This document shows, piece by piece, positions 12,216-24,189 of a stretch of DNA of 64,000 nucleotides. The notes beneath the pieces are model-generated. The model did not search any database. It worked only from the letters and a program-made list of their open reading frames with translations, and was not told where the DNA came from. Positions within the stretch are counted from its first letter, which is position 1, and every line of letters begins with the position of its first letter. The position numbers and the translations under genes are program-made. Location of the stretch: contig NC_132912.1 in the NCBI RefSeq assembly GCF_047675955.1, forward strand, positions 19,752,500 to 19,816,499, given 5' to 3'. This DNA is from Chlorocebus sabaeus (lineage: Eukaryota; Chordata; Mammalia; Primates; Cercopithecidae).

Positions 12216-12510
12216 AGGCAGTAGAGTGTATGGAATCTGGGGACAGAGTGTCTGAGTAAGTATCTGGGTCTGATGCCATCTAGCTGATTAAGTGTATGGA
12301 ATTTGGGGACAGAGTGTCTGAGTTGGTAGCTGTCTCTGATGCTGTCTAGCTGCAGGAGCTTGGACATGTTAATCACATTCTCTTCTATATTCTCATATAT
12401 AAATTGTAGATAGTAATGGAACCCATCTCAGAGTATAAGTGTAAGGATTAGCTGAGTGAAATTGGCAAAACAATGTCAGGTATGTAGTAAGTGCTCAATT
12501 CTGGAAACTT
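12216..12510 (+). mobile_element. MIR SINE with internal tandem duplication
   Basis: Left part has the tRNA-derived head (GTATGGAATCTGGGGACAGA, TGTCTGAGT). The right part has GAACCCATCTCAGAGTATAA and ends in the 3' MIR signature GTAGTAAGTGCTCAATT. The head is present twice because of a 66-bp tandem duplication. Confidence 0.8.
12226..12357 (+). repeat. 66-bp tandem duplication inside a MIR
   Basis: Two head-to-tail units, 12226-12291 and 12292-12357, share GTGTATGGAAT, GGGGACAGAGTGTCTGAGT and CTAGCTG in the same register. Since 66 is a multiple of three, the reverse-strand open frame at 12143-12376 shows a 22-residue peptide repeat (RHSVP..HTL). I consider that an artefact. Confidence 0.9.
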
Positions 12511-13914
12511 TTTATAATTATTTCAGTTTGTTTGTACTAAGAAAAACTCTACCATTTTACAGAACTTATCAAAAAGCAGAGTATCTTATATCTTGACCCA
12601 AATATATGAGTCCTAATACTGCTTGAGGTGTTTAGAGATTCCAAGCCATTCTTCAATTTATTTATGCTAACCACTTATAAACTCATATTTGAAAAATATC
12701 TATGAAAGTTCAATTATTTTAGAGTGCTTTATTTGGTGTTATTTACAACAAACTATATATTGCTCTTATAGTTAGTGTTTTGTGAGAACAGTAATCAGAT
12801 ACATTCACCTAAAGTTTCCGATTTACTAATTCTATAAATGTTTTTCTTTATTAAATATAATTTAAAATAATAATAAGGGCCAATTACTTCTTGCTGAAGA
12901 GCCACCAGTTATTCTCAGTATTCCTTTTGCTATTGTGGTCCAAGAAACCCTGGCAATATCTCACACGGCAAACATTTTTTTCTGTCTGACTCAAATTAAC
13001 CTCTGCCCTGTATATTTATCTGCAGCCTCCATCTAATCTTATAAAAACTTTCCCAATAGATACAAATTTGGCATTCTGGGAACGTTTCTCAGCTGTATAC
13101 CTGCTTTATGAATGGTATGATGACTTTAGAGCAGACAACCTTTTATTCATTAGCGTGTCTATCAACTTGTCCAGTAGTGATCTTGACCTTGTCTTCATGA
13201 AGCATTTTACTTTGGGGCTTTTTTCATTATGACACACTCAATCTCATTTGCTGTAATACCTTTCTTCACTCTGCTTACAAGCACTTGCAGTTTTATTGTT
13301 AGCTATCTATCGATCTTGTGTGTTTTTATTTTTATTTAGAGGATCTAAGGGCATAGTTACAACTAAATCAATGCATTGCACCAATGTAGATATGGATCAA
13401 ATAATATTTTGCCAAAATTGTGATGGTTTTGTATCCTTCCTTCCACCCACCAAATTTTTCCAATCTATAGATCACAGCTGCTATCCTCATCCTCTCACAG
13501 TCTTTTCATTCCTTTGCCCTTGATACTGTGGTGCACTGGCAAAGGTGTTCAGACCCCTTGCCCACTCCCTAATTAGCTAATTCAGTCTTTTCTCTCTCTG
13601 ACCTGTCTTCAGCTTTTGCTTTGCAGACCAGTCTGGCCTTTACACGAACTGAATTTTTATTCTTTGTTGAATTAACTCCCCTTTCCCACATCCTAACAGT
13701 GTACATTCTTCCATACTCAATCTTCAGGTCTTTGCTTTCTCTTTTCTTCAAAATTGAGAGCTCAGAGTGACTTTCCAGAAGAACCCAGGAAGAACACACT
13801 CCAGCCCAGGGGTCCCCATCAGGGGCCTCTGTCTGGGGTCAGGAAACCCAGTCAAGAGGGAACCCTTCCTACACGCTGAGAAATGACTGCAAACACAGTA
13901 AATTACAGAGTTGG
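12511..13914. other. no gene recognised
   Basis: AT-rich sequence. Open frames at 13296-13523 (+) and 13569-13799 (-) have no recognisable domain. Confidence 0.4.
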
Positions 13915-14150
13915 GATTTTTTTCTTAATGTTTAATTTTTTTAATTTTAATTTCTGTTGGTACATATTAGGCATATATATATAATGGGACACATGAAATA
14001 TTTTGGTGCAAGCATGAATGAGTAATAATCACATCATGGAGAACTGGGTATCCATCACCTCAAGCATTTATGCTTTGAGATAAATAACCAATTATACTCT
14101 GTTAGCTATTTTAAAATAAACAGTTAATTATTATTGACTATAGTCTCATA
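13915..14150 (-). mobile_element. L1M 3' UTR fragment
   Basis: Reverse-strand L1M 3' end: a T-rich start, then GGTACATATTAGGCATATAT, ACATCATGGAGAACTGGGTATCCATCACC and AATTATTATTGACTATAGTC in the expected order. Only the last ~230 bases are present. Confidence 0.85.
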
Positions 14151-14261
14151 GGGTTTTTTTGTTGTTTATTTCAAAAATAAAGGAATGAAAAAAGAAGAAT
14201 CATACAATATAGATTATATACACATGAATCTAATAATTAGTTAAATACACCACTAATTTAT

Positions 14262-14562
14262 GGCCAGGTGCAACAGCTCATGCCTGTAATCCCAGCACTT
14301 TGGGAGGCTGAGGCGGGTGGATCACCTGAGGTTGGGAGTTTGAGACCAGCCTAACCGACGTGGAGATACACTGTCTCTACTAAAAATACAAAAATTAGCC
14401 AGGCATGGTGGCAGGTGCCTGTAATTCCAGCTACTTGGGAGGTTGAGGCAGGAGAATCACTTGAACCCAGGAGGCAGAGGTTGCTGTGAGCTGAGATCGT
14501 GCCATTGCACTCCAGCCTGGGCAACCAGAGCGAAACTCCCTCAAAACAAACCAAAAAAAAAA
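14262..14562 (+). mobile_element. Alu (AluS-like), full length
   Basis: Both arms and an A-rich tail with C interruptions. The direct repeat CCACTAATTT lies immediately before and after it. Confidence 0.95.
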
Positions 14563-14885
14563 CCCCACTAATTTCAAAATGTACAAGTCATAAAACATTA
14601 AGAATCTCCATTTTACATTCATTCAGTTTACACATCTTGCCTTCTGCTATTTTTGCTTTTGAGACCTCTGTAAACATTGATATGTTCATCTGTAAAATGT
14701 GGTAACAATGTTTGCCTTGGGTGGTTCATAGGGCTCTTCTGAGATCTGAATAAAATAATGTGTATAGAAGTTATTTGAAACTTCTATTCTGTAGATATCA
14801 AGCATCAAAGATATTTTAGCTTTTGAAAGAGAGCTAAACAGTTTATCCTTGGTAGTCTAGTGGTTAGGAAAACACACCACATGTG

Positions 14886-14925
14886 CACACACACACACAC
14901 ACACACGCACGCACAAACACACACC
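14886..14925. repeat. CA microsatellite
   Basis: (CA)n with two GC interruptions (ACACGCACGCACAAAC). It is a potentially polymorphic marker. Confidence 0.9.
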
Positions 14926-15639
14926 CCAGTTTGGAATATTAGAGAGAGCTTTATATTAAGTAAGGGTCAAGAGTTTTCGGCCTAATAACTGCTCTGTCAA
15001 AAGCTGGGCTATTTCTCTCCAGTTAATTCACTTCTCTGATCTCCAGTTTTCTTATGTGTAAATCAAAGTAGAGGCAGGGACTTGGACAAGAAGAACAATT
15101 AAGGTCCCTGCCAGCTTGAATTTCTATTACTGTCTCCTATTTACCTACCGTGGTAGTTGGCATGACCTCCAGTTTCATACTGTTTCTTTTCCACTGTACC
15201 ATTGGCCACAGTTGAAAACCACGCTCGATTTCTCTGGATGGTTTACCTCGGACAGTAGTCATTGCTGCATGAATTTTCCTAGAAGAATGCCATTAAAAAT
15301 AATCTTGATATTTTTTTAAGAAAGAAATGAAAAATCAGTTGAGCCAAACATTTACTTTGGAAAACAAATGGTTTGTTATCTGTGTAAGTGTTTTAATTGG
15401 CAAAACAGAAAGCTGCCTGTTTACCACATGACCAAAAAATGACTAGTCTGTGTATTTTCCTACTTTTTGCTCTTTAGCCATCAGGGTTATTTTAGGACAG
15501 AGAGCTCTTCTTGTCTATTTCAGTCTTCTGCTAGTTATCTGAACAATTCTTATCAATATATCAGTTGCTTTAGCCTTTATACTTCTAATAATTAGCACTA
15601 TACACTGCATATATTAGGAGCTTAATAAAATGATTGTTT
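14926..15639. other. no gene recognised
   Basis: No repeat or exon that I can support. Confidence 0.4.
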
Positions 15640-15800
15640 ATGGTAATAATAGCAAATATTCATAGCATGTATAATATGTACAGTTCTAGGCACTTACATG
15701 TGTTAAATGAGTTACGACTTACAATAGCCCTAGGAGATGGGTGCTATTATGTTTGTGTATTTTACAAATAAGGAAACAGAGGCACAAAGGAAGTCAATCA
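15640..15800 (-). mobile_element. MIR SINE (or L2/MIR) fragment
   Basis: CAGTTCTAGGCACTTACATG, then CAATAGCCCTAGGAGATGGG, then TTTTACAAATAAGGAAACAGAGGCACAAAGG follow the reverse MIR in order and spacing. Confidence 0.75.
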
Positions 15801-18545
15801 TTATCTTCTTACTTACACGATGAGATTCTTAAGTTACTCCTCATCAATCAACTATTTTTTGAAATACCTATTTCTATATTCATTACCACTGATACATAGA
15901 TAACCTTACATTTTTAAACCATTCTCTTAAATTTTAATATGGGATTCCATATATTTTTCCTGTTCATATCAATTTCATTCTCTTCACCAGTTGTCTGCCT
16001 CATAAAAGCCATTTCTTCTTATAATAACACATTGTTTGGATCTTCAGGATAATGTTCCTTTCAGCTTTTCCTAACATAATTGTAAGATTACATATTTAAT
16101 TTTCTCATGTTTTTATATAAAGTCAATAAATAAAATATATAAGGTGCTCATGTCCCTGTTGCATTTCTTCCTGGGTAATTTGAAGCCCCGTCTCAAATCG
16201 AATGATGAGTGTTCCATTTTCAGCTCCACACTCTACTGAGGTAGAAAATTTCCTATCCGTGCTATTTTGTCCTCTGATTTGCTGAACTGGTAAATAAACA
16301 GGTAGTGAATTTTCTAAGATACAGAGAACAGCTTGAGCTATTAGGAGAATTTCTCCCTAACTCCATCCCCACTTACAGTGACTTTAACTGTAAGAACAAA
16401 ATCACACAGTTGTCATGTGCCCCAGTCGATACCTTTGGGCCGTGTTTCTCTCTGGGGGTTGATTCCATGGAAAGGACATAGAGATAAAAGCACACCCTTG
16501 TAGTAACAAAATGACTTTTTTGTTCTCTGCTAGGCACTGACTCTGAACTTGTGATTAAAGTCTGGTGACACAGATGATGTGTCAGAGCTTGGGTATGTTT
16601 GTGTTAATCTGTCGGGTTTATGATTTGGAGAAATTTCTGCCAGACAATATTGATCTTAAGTTTTCTTCTTTTTCTCTGTGATATTCTGGGTTATACAGTC
16701 ACATCAACACAATTTAATTCAAAATGTGTAAATTGATTGACCAAAAACCAAACCTATCCAAACCCGTAGACAAAGCAGTGACCAAGGCAGATGGTACTAC
16801 TGCCTGCCTGGACCTTAGAGCCTGAGAGGAGAAATACACTTTTAATGAGTCACTCTATATGCATGATGAGTTTAATGGGAGTGGAAGAACAGCATCCTAG
16901 GCATGTTTACAGTCATCAGGCACCATGTTAAAATGCCCAAAGTTCCTTATGCACTACCTTCACCTTTCTCCATGTGAAAAGTAGTTTTGTTTTATTTTGA
17001 CTTGACTTGCTTTTGAGAGTAAAGAGTAGCTGTCATCACTTGAAAGCATGGAATATTTTCTCCCGTAAGTATCGAATCTAATAAAATAGCATGTGTCAAA
17101 ATACCAGTGGCATTAATTCTAGCAGGTTTTTCCACTTCCTTACATTTTCATAAAAGAGAAACCTAGTTAGCCACAGTTCTCATCATTCCTCAAAGAATTT
17201 ATTTTACAATTGAATTTCCTTGTTTAACTATGTTTCCCCTAAGTTCAGCCTGTTATCTTTCCGTGCAGAAAGAAGTAGTAGATACTTCAGTTACTTTAAC
17301 ATCATTCTTCGTAACACACTTAAGAATTTTTGTTTGGTGAAAAGGAAAACAAATGACAGATGAAAATTAACAAGAATATAATTACAGAGAACAAACCAAG
17401 GAAAACAGCCTTAACTGCTATTGTCAGAAATGATGCATCTATTAAACACCATGGCTAACACCAAGATGAACAAAATAAGTACTTCAGGTTCAAAAACTGA
17501 GATTCTAAATTCATTTTCCAATATATAAATGGATTCAATATGACACATATTCCTTCATTTTTTAAATATCCAAAGAAGTAACATCTGTTAATATAATCAG
17601 AGACTATTTTAATATGAAAGAGTATAATTATTATGTACTATTCTAAGTCCTAGGAAGAAAAAAAAATAATTGAATAAGACTTTTTTAATGTATTCTTGAT
17701 ATTGACTAGGTACTGTTCAATACCAACACTATTTTGTATTTATAATTGAATACACATAAATTAACTTGTTATTTGAAGCAAAATGCATACCGCAAAATCA
17801 AAGCGTGAATGGAAGTTAAAGGACCTTTAAGATGGAAGTCTCCATTGAGGCTCTCCTTCACCTGATCTTTAAAAGAGATTAACAAGCACACTAATTTCAT
17901 CACAGAGCAGCAGGTTGCAGAAACAAAAAGCAAAGAGATAACTAATTCTTTTATTCACTATTTGTTATTTAACAAAATTAAATATTATTGTCGAGTTTAA
18001 TATACTGTCATTCTTTTTGAAGAATCCAAAATACTCTCCCACTCTTAAAACATTATATATTTGTAGCATTTCTAAGATGTAAAGAATATACAGTGGTGTG
18101 TGCAGACCAAGGTATTAAGAGTTTTAATGATTTACTCAAGGTCATCCAATTATTCAAGGAAAGAGAAAAGTTGGGTTTTTAAATTTTCAACTGCTCATGT
18201 TTTTGCACCATTTTGTGCATTTCTGTATATAACTTTGGAAAACATGATCCTGATTATGATTCATCAGGGTGTGACTTGGTCTATCACCCACACCAATTCC
18301 ATAACAAAAGCAATAAGAGTAAGAAAAGTGAATCAAAAATCTGAAAACTCTCAGAGATCAACCAGGAGAGTGTGACAAGGAGGCCAAGAATTTGTTCTAG
18401 AATAAGCCAAGGAAAAAAGCTTCAAGAGAAGAGTCCGATTTTCATTAATCATGGAATGTTGACCCTCAGAAGAGGAGTATACCATATCCATGGATGGCTT
18501 GAGTGACCCTGTAGTGGGATTTTTTGTAATTGCTGGATTTCTGTA
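15801..18545. other. old non-repetitive DNA, no gene recognised
   Basis: The longest stretch in the window without a clear transposon. A weak MIR/L2-like patch lies near 18,090-18,160 (GATTTACTCAAGGTCATCC). I see no exon with paired splice sites and a protein-like frame. Confidence 0.45.
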
Positions 18546-19140
18546 TTTTATTTTATTTATTTTTATAGATTTAGGGAGTACAAGTACACTTTTGTTACAT
18601 GGATATACTGCATAGTGGCAAAGTCTAGGCTTTTAGTTTAACCATCACCCATATAATGGACTTTGTACCCAACTGGTAATTTTCCATCCCTCACCCCTTT
18701 TCCATCCTTCCATATTTTTGTGTCTCCAGTGCCTATTTTCCACTCTCTATGCCCATGTGTACAGATTATTTAGCTTCCACTTATAAGTGAGACCGTGTGA
18801 TATTTGACTTTTTTTTTTCTCAGTTATTTCACTGAGGATAATGGCCTCCAGGTTCATCCATGTTGCTGCAAAAGACATGATTTCATTTTTTCTTATGGCT
18901 GAGTAGTGTTCCATGGTATATATCTATGACATTTTCTTTATCCAGTCCTCCACTGAAAGACACTTAAGTTGAATCCATGACTTTGCTATTCTGAATAGTG
19001 CTGAAATGAACATACAAATGCAGGTGTATTTTTTAATGTAATGGCTTCTTTTCCTTTGGGTAGGTAGCCAGTAGAGGGAGTGCTGAATCAAATCGTGGTT
19101 CTAGTTTTAGTTCTTTGAGAAATTGGAGCACAATTTTTAA
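18546..19140 (-). mobile_element. L1 (L1MA/old L1P) 3' end, 5'-truncated
   Basis: Reverse-strand L1 3' UTR followed by the end of ORF2. The usual order is present: TAGCTTCCACTTATAAGTGAGA, GAGGATAATGGCCTCCAGGTTCATCCATG and TTCCATGGTATATAT. It breaks off after about 600 bases. Divergence is higher than in the L1PA pieces elsewhere in the window. Confidence 0.9.
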
Positions 19141-20584
19141 TGGGTTGTCAGAAGATAGAGCAGAACCCAGGTTGCACAACAAGGGCTGCACTCAGCTTCC
19201 ACAGAGCTACCACAACCCTCAGACAGACAGCATCCGGCTTTCAAACCCTTCATCTGGGAAACAAGTGAACTGCTTTCAGACCATTTCAGAATAATTCACT
19301 TGTTAGGGTAGAGAAATGGGAGTTTTCTTCCCTGATGTTGGTCTGGACAACAGGTGGATATGGTTAAAATGTTCTGACCTGCTGAGCTAGCTTTGACCAG
19401 TGTTTTCTCGGCTAGACAGAACAGGCCTTTTGGGGAACTTTTATTGGCTGCACCCACACACGTTTCTGGGTTGTGGCCTTTTCTACTGGCCAGGCAGGGA
19501 CATATAAGAAACAAGGAAAAGGCAAACAAGCAAGCAAAAACAAGAGGGAATTCATCCCCAAGTGGTTCATTGATTCCTGAAGTCACTGAACAATTTGCCT
19601 TCTCTTCTCTGCTTTCAGAGTCTTCCATAGGTGACTTTCGTATTTTCTCCAGGGTTTTCTTGTGATCATCTACAAGAATAAAATGAAATGCCTTTGCACC
19701 ATCTAAGACTGTAGTGTCATAGTATAAAATAAAATAAAACAAAATAAAATAAAGAAACATGGTGACTAGTTCCATCTACCTGCTAATTTAGATTGTTAAT
19801 TTAATGATTAATTAGATCTAATGTAATTTCTTTTGCTTTGTACCTTTCTTGTGACAGTGGTTTCAGAATTTTATATATTATCTAGTCATCAGAATAATCA
19901 TGCACTCCAGGGATTTTTGATTCAGTAATTCTCAGGCAGACTCAGGAGATCTCTTTTTTTTTTTCTTCCTTCTTTTTTTAATTGCTTTCCTAGTAATTCT
20001 GGTGATGTGTCTAGTTGTAAATTGCTGGATTCAAGTGTTAATTCAATTTAATGGCCTTTGTATATGTCAAAAGCAAGTTTGTTTATTAAGTTAAAGGCTT
20101 CACAGAATAACAACATCTTTCTTTAAATAAATGGAGGCCCACAGCTAAGGAAGAAAAAAAGATGTAATTCCTGTACTTCTGATATATTTTTTAAATTTTT
20201 GTTGTTTCTGTATTGAAAAGAGCTGTTTTAATATATTTATTATAAATTTAAAAATTCAGAAGCTTATCTAGTTTAAACTCAAAACCTCAGAAATAACCAA
20301 AATTAATATGTTTATATATCTTTACCTTTAAAAGTGGGATCATAGTTTGTTAATCATTGGAATGCTTCTTTTTGTACTCTTTATCATGACCATTATTTTT
20401 GCATTTCATTAGAAATATCGTAAAATAATATTAATTATTCACCTATCATCAAAAATTTAGATTTAAGCCAAAGGCCAATTACCTTGAATCTTAGCAGATC
20501 AAGAGGCACTTATTAAGATTGATTGTATTTATACCTTTTGTAAGAGAAGAAAATAACTTTGTCCTCTACCCATCTTAGGTTCAT
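19141..20584. other. unclassified DNA with a 159-codon reverse-strand frame
   Basis: The reverse strand at 19296-19775 is open for 159 codons. It begins in an AT-rich AAATA/AAATAA run and includes a charged segment (EKIRKSPMEDSESREEKAN) and then a hydrophobic one (VFACLFAFSLFLICPCL). A plausible acceptor (T-rich tract then TAG) precedes the charged part at 19670-19672, but I find no good donor. I do not recognise the peptide and do not call a gene. Confidence 0.35.
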
Positions 20585-21110
20585 TGACTAAGGCTCTGCA
20601 AATTAGACTGACAAAATATAGATTAACAAGACAAAAAAACAAGTTTATTAACACATATATACACATGGAGAACTCCATGATGAGTAACTCAGAGGTGGTT
20701 AGAATTTAGGCTTACATAGCATCCTAACAAAATAACAATACATTTACAGAGAAGTGACAAGACAAAACAAACAAACAAACAAAAAATGGATTTTGAGCTT
20801 CTGGGGTGGAAAGTTGTGGGACAAAAATAGAGGGAAACTAATGGTAGATGAGGGCTAGCTAATAAGGTTCCTTTGCGTAGCATCTCAGTGCCACCTTCCT
20901 CCGGTGATAAGGTCGTTCTCCCATTCTTCGTACCGGAAGCTGAGTGGGGGTAGGACCTTCATAAGGGGAATTTATGTTCTGTTTTCAGGCAGATAAAGGG
21001 AATGGTAGAGTTCATTCTCTGTGGTTTTTTTATCAATTGCCCCACAGTGATCCTTTTTCCAAAGTGGCACATTTTAGGGTGACAGAACTCAGATCCCCTT
21101 CACTTTCCTC
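20585..21110 (-). mobile_element. LTR-like block, probably ERVL class
   Basis: The reverse complement contains a TTAATAAACTTG poly(A)-signal region followed by TTTGTCTTGTTAATCTA. This resembles the R/U5 end of ERVL-type LTRs. No internal retroviral genes flank it, so it would be a solitary LTR. The family and the upper boundary are uncertain. Confidence 0.4.
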
Positions 21111-22379
21111 CCACAAGACATCGCACGTACCATTTCACACTACTGATACAGCAGCTTCCCTGAAATTCTATGAAAACGTGGGCATTCAGGGCTTTAACTT
21201 AAACATTAACTTCTCTATGCTTTTGCTCTCAGAGCCATCAATTACCATTCAGGATTTCTGATCCCATTTTATAGAGTACATTTGCTTATCTAAATTAATC
21301 CTGTTCTCACTCCATTTTCCCAAACTTTCTTTGTGTCCCCTGGATCTCTGGCTCTGTAGTTAACTAACTGTCTTGTAGCCTTGAGATCTTCTCTAATGAT
21401 TTTTTTTTTTTTTAATTATTTGCTCTAACAGAAAATAGGCTGTCCCTGGAGGACAGTGCTTTCGCTGTGGCCCTCTCAGTGCAAGCTGGTTATGTGTTCA
21501 CAAGTCAAATGGTTAGAATTCAAACCCAGGAGGGAAACAGGTGTCCTCCTCATCCCTCCTTGCTTCCCCCAAAACTTTTGTCCTGCCTCTTCTTTCAAAG
21601 CCGCTAGCTTCTTTGAGGCACGTGCCATCTGGCTACCCTGTTTGCTATTCCTCATAGTTCCTGGCATCAGCCTCCTCACATTTATTGATTTGTATTTTTT
21701 ATCTGTATTTATTTCCATTCCTGTAATCATTCTTAGTCACCTAACCATCCATGAGTTTATCTTCCAAATGTTCTTGGTCCTTTCAATTGTCTGACCTCTC
21801 TCTAATTAGCTTTTCTTCTATACTTTCAGATCTTTTCATTCTTTTTGTCATATTCTGGATGTTGTCACCACTTACAGCTATAGTATTTCCATTTCAGATA
21901 TCACTGTTTCTGACTATAGTGCTGTATACTATTAGACTATGGAATCAGTCTAGTACTTTTCACTGCAATATTCCCTGTTCTTATTCAGATTCTCAAACTA
22001 TTGACTTCAAACCCGTTTTTACATATTTCGTTATTTTCCTCATCTTCCTTTACTTCCATTCTTACCAAACTTAAATTCCATGATCCATTATTGAGAGTAT
22101 TCTCTTGGAAATATTGTCAATTTCTTTTTACCTTTCTCCATGAATCATGTTTATTGGGAAAAACTTTACTTCCAAATGAACCCAACTACCTGTCTTTTCT
22201 ATGACTGCATTAGAGCAGCTAAAGTAGATGGAGAACATTTTAAATGCTGGTAGGTAGCTGGTAGCATAAGCCTTTATCATTTCTACCTTTCCAGACTCAC
22301 CAAAACAACAACAAAAAAGAATAAAGCCATATAAATCCACAAGGGCAGGGCAGTGAAGAATGAACAAGGAAAGTTAATA
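21111..22379. other. old repeat-like DNA, not classified
   Basis: Pyrimidine-rich text around 21,540-22,200 with overlapping short frames. It may be a worn LINE, but I recognise no diagnostic block. No gene is called. Confidence 0.35.
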
Positions 22380-22700
22380 ACATTTTAGAAGATAAGCTGT
22401 AGATGGCAGAGTGACTTATTGGAGTGGAAGAGCTGGAACCTGTGTATCTGTAGAAGAAGCTATCAGTGAGGAGCAAATGCATTCCCTTTACAGACACCCT
22501 AGGAGGCCGAGGAATTAGCGGTAACCTGCACCTCACACTGCAGAATGGAGCATTAAATTGGACATAAAATTGCTTGCTACCCTGTAAGGAGTTCTTTGAT
22601 ATCCAGACTCCAGCTGCACCCCATGAGGCCCCACCCCCATCACCACCTCTCAATAAAGGAGATTTATTCTCTAGAAAAATTGTGCCAAAAACTTTGGACT
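22380..22700 (+). mobile_element. probable 5' part of an old L1M
   Basis: GATGGCAGAGTGACTTATTGG and the CCCCATGAGGCCCCACCCCC text look like an old L1 5' UTR. I join it tentatively with the L1M ORF1 text at 24190-25064, the intervening DNA being later insertions plus more 5' UTR-like sequence (23678-24189). Confidence 0.35.
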
Positions 22701-22840
22701 GAGGCCAGGTTCTGTGGCTCACACCTGTAATCCTAGTGCTTTGGGAGGCTGAGGCAGAAGGATCACTTGAAGCCAGGAGTTTGAGACCAGCCTGAGCAAC
22801 ACAGGCAGATCTCATCTCTATTTTAAAAAGAAAAGAAAAA
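22701..22840 (+). mobile_element. Alu left monomer (FLAM-like)
   Basis: One Alu arm only, ending in an A-rich tail with G interruptions. The direct repeat TTTGGACT lies on both sides, so it inserted as a monomer and is not a truncated dimer. Confidence 0.9.
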
Positions 22841-22904
22841 TCGTTTGGACTCAGTAACAGCTTACTTAGCAGAGGGCAGCTATAAGGTACTGTTCCAATG
22901 TTTT

Positions 22905-23677
22905 AGTCCTTTGGTGCTGCTGTAACAAAATACCACATGATATAGTTTGGATCTGTGTCCTACCCAAATCTCATGTTGAATTGTAATCCCCAGTGCTAGC
23001 GTTGGGACCTGGTGGAAGGTGTTTGGGTCATGGGGACAGAACCTTTGTGGCTTGATGCAGTCTTCACAATAGTGAGTGAGTTCTCACGAGAGCTGGTCAT
23101 TTAAAAGTATGTGGCACCTCCCTGCCACTGTCTCCTTCTCTCTTGCTTACCCTTGCTTGCTTACCCCTGCTTTCACTGTGTGATGTGCTGGCTTCCCCTT
23201 TGCTTTCTGCCATGACTGAAAGCTTCCTGAGGTTTCACTAGAAGCTGAGCAGATGCAGCACCATGCTTTCTGTACAGTCTGCAGAACTGTGAGCCAATCA
23301 AACCTCTTCTCTTTATAAATTACCCAGTCTCAGGTATTTCTTTACAGTAATGCCATGATGACCTGATACATCATAGAAGGATTTATTTTTCATAGTTCTG
23401 GAGGCTGGGAAGTCCAAGGTCAAGGTGCTGGCAGATTCAGTGTCTGTTGTGAGCATTCTCTGGTTCATAGATGGTGCCTTTTTTCTGTGTCCTCATATGA
23501 TGGAAGAGGCAAGGCAGTCCTCTGAGACCTCTTTTATAAGGACATTAATCCCATTAATGAGGGCTCCACCCTCATGATCTCAACACCTCCCAAAGACCCC
23601 ACCTCTGAATATACTCCAATTGGTAATTAGGTTTTCAAGAAATAAATTTAGGAAGATACAAACATTCAGACCATAGC
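22905..23677 (-). mobile_element. MLT1-type MaLR LTR, split by a THE1 LTR
   Basis: Reverse-strand solitary LTR. The first piece (22905-22937, GGTGCTGCTGTAACAAAATACCA) and the second (23371-23677, with AGTTCTGGAGGCTGGGAAGTCCAAGGTC, ATAAGGACATTAATCCCATTAATGAGGGC and ACAAACATTCAGACCATAGCA) join to one LTR when the THE1 insert is removed. No gag, pol or env remains. Confidence 0.85.
22938..23370 (+). mobile_element. THE1-type MaLR solitary LTR
   Basis: Starts TGATATAGTTTGGATCTGTG and includes CAAATCTCATGTTGAATTGTAATCC, a GGTGGAAGGTGTTTGGGTCATGGGG block, and AAACCTCTTCTCTTTATAAATTACCCAGTCTC near the 3' end. It is bounded by TG...CA. The presumed 5-bp target duplications (CCACA and TCATA) differ at two positions, both C to T. 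It lies inside an MLT1-type LTR in the opposite orientation and is therefore younger. Confidence 0.9.
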
Positions 23678-24189
23678 ACCCAAGAATTGCCTATTTGCAT
23701 GTTTACTGGAGAGAAACCTATTCTCATTTCCTCCCTGGTTCCTGGGAGACCAGCAGCCACTCTTAGATCTTCCCCATGCCAAACTCCCACTGCCACCACA
23801 GAGTGAAAGATGGAAGTGTCTCTCAATGGGGAGGCGAAATGACACCAGAATGAAGCCTTGAAAAATCTATAATAGGACATGCACCAAGAAATGGAGGCTG
23901 GTGACCTAAAACACAGCCTTTCAATCACCCAGTCCAGTCCATGCTAGACACCCTGTGATCATTTTTTCAGGGCTTTACTCATCAGTGCACCCAGAAAGCT
24001 GAGAATAACCAAATGTAGGAGGACGCCACTAATAAGAAAACCAGATAAAACTAACACATCAACAGATTCTGGTAGAAAAAATATAACCCCAATGAAAAAG
24101 AAATGATATAGAGATCTGAAGAGAAACATTTAATTCTATTTAATATGTGCAGAGAGTTAGAAAATATACCTGGTATCTGTGAAAAAGTA

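Noticed and set aside
12143..12376. Reverse frame with an apparent 22-residue peptide repeat
   Set aside because: The repeat is the 66-bp tandem duplication of a MIR. There is no evidence of coding.
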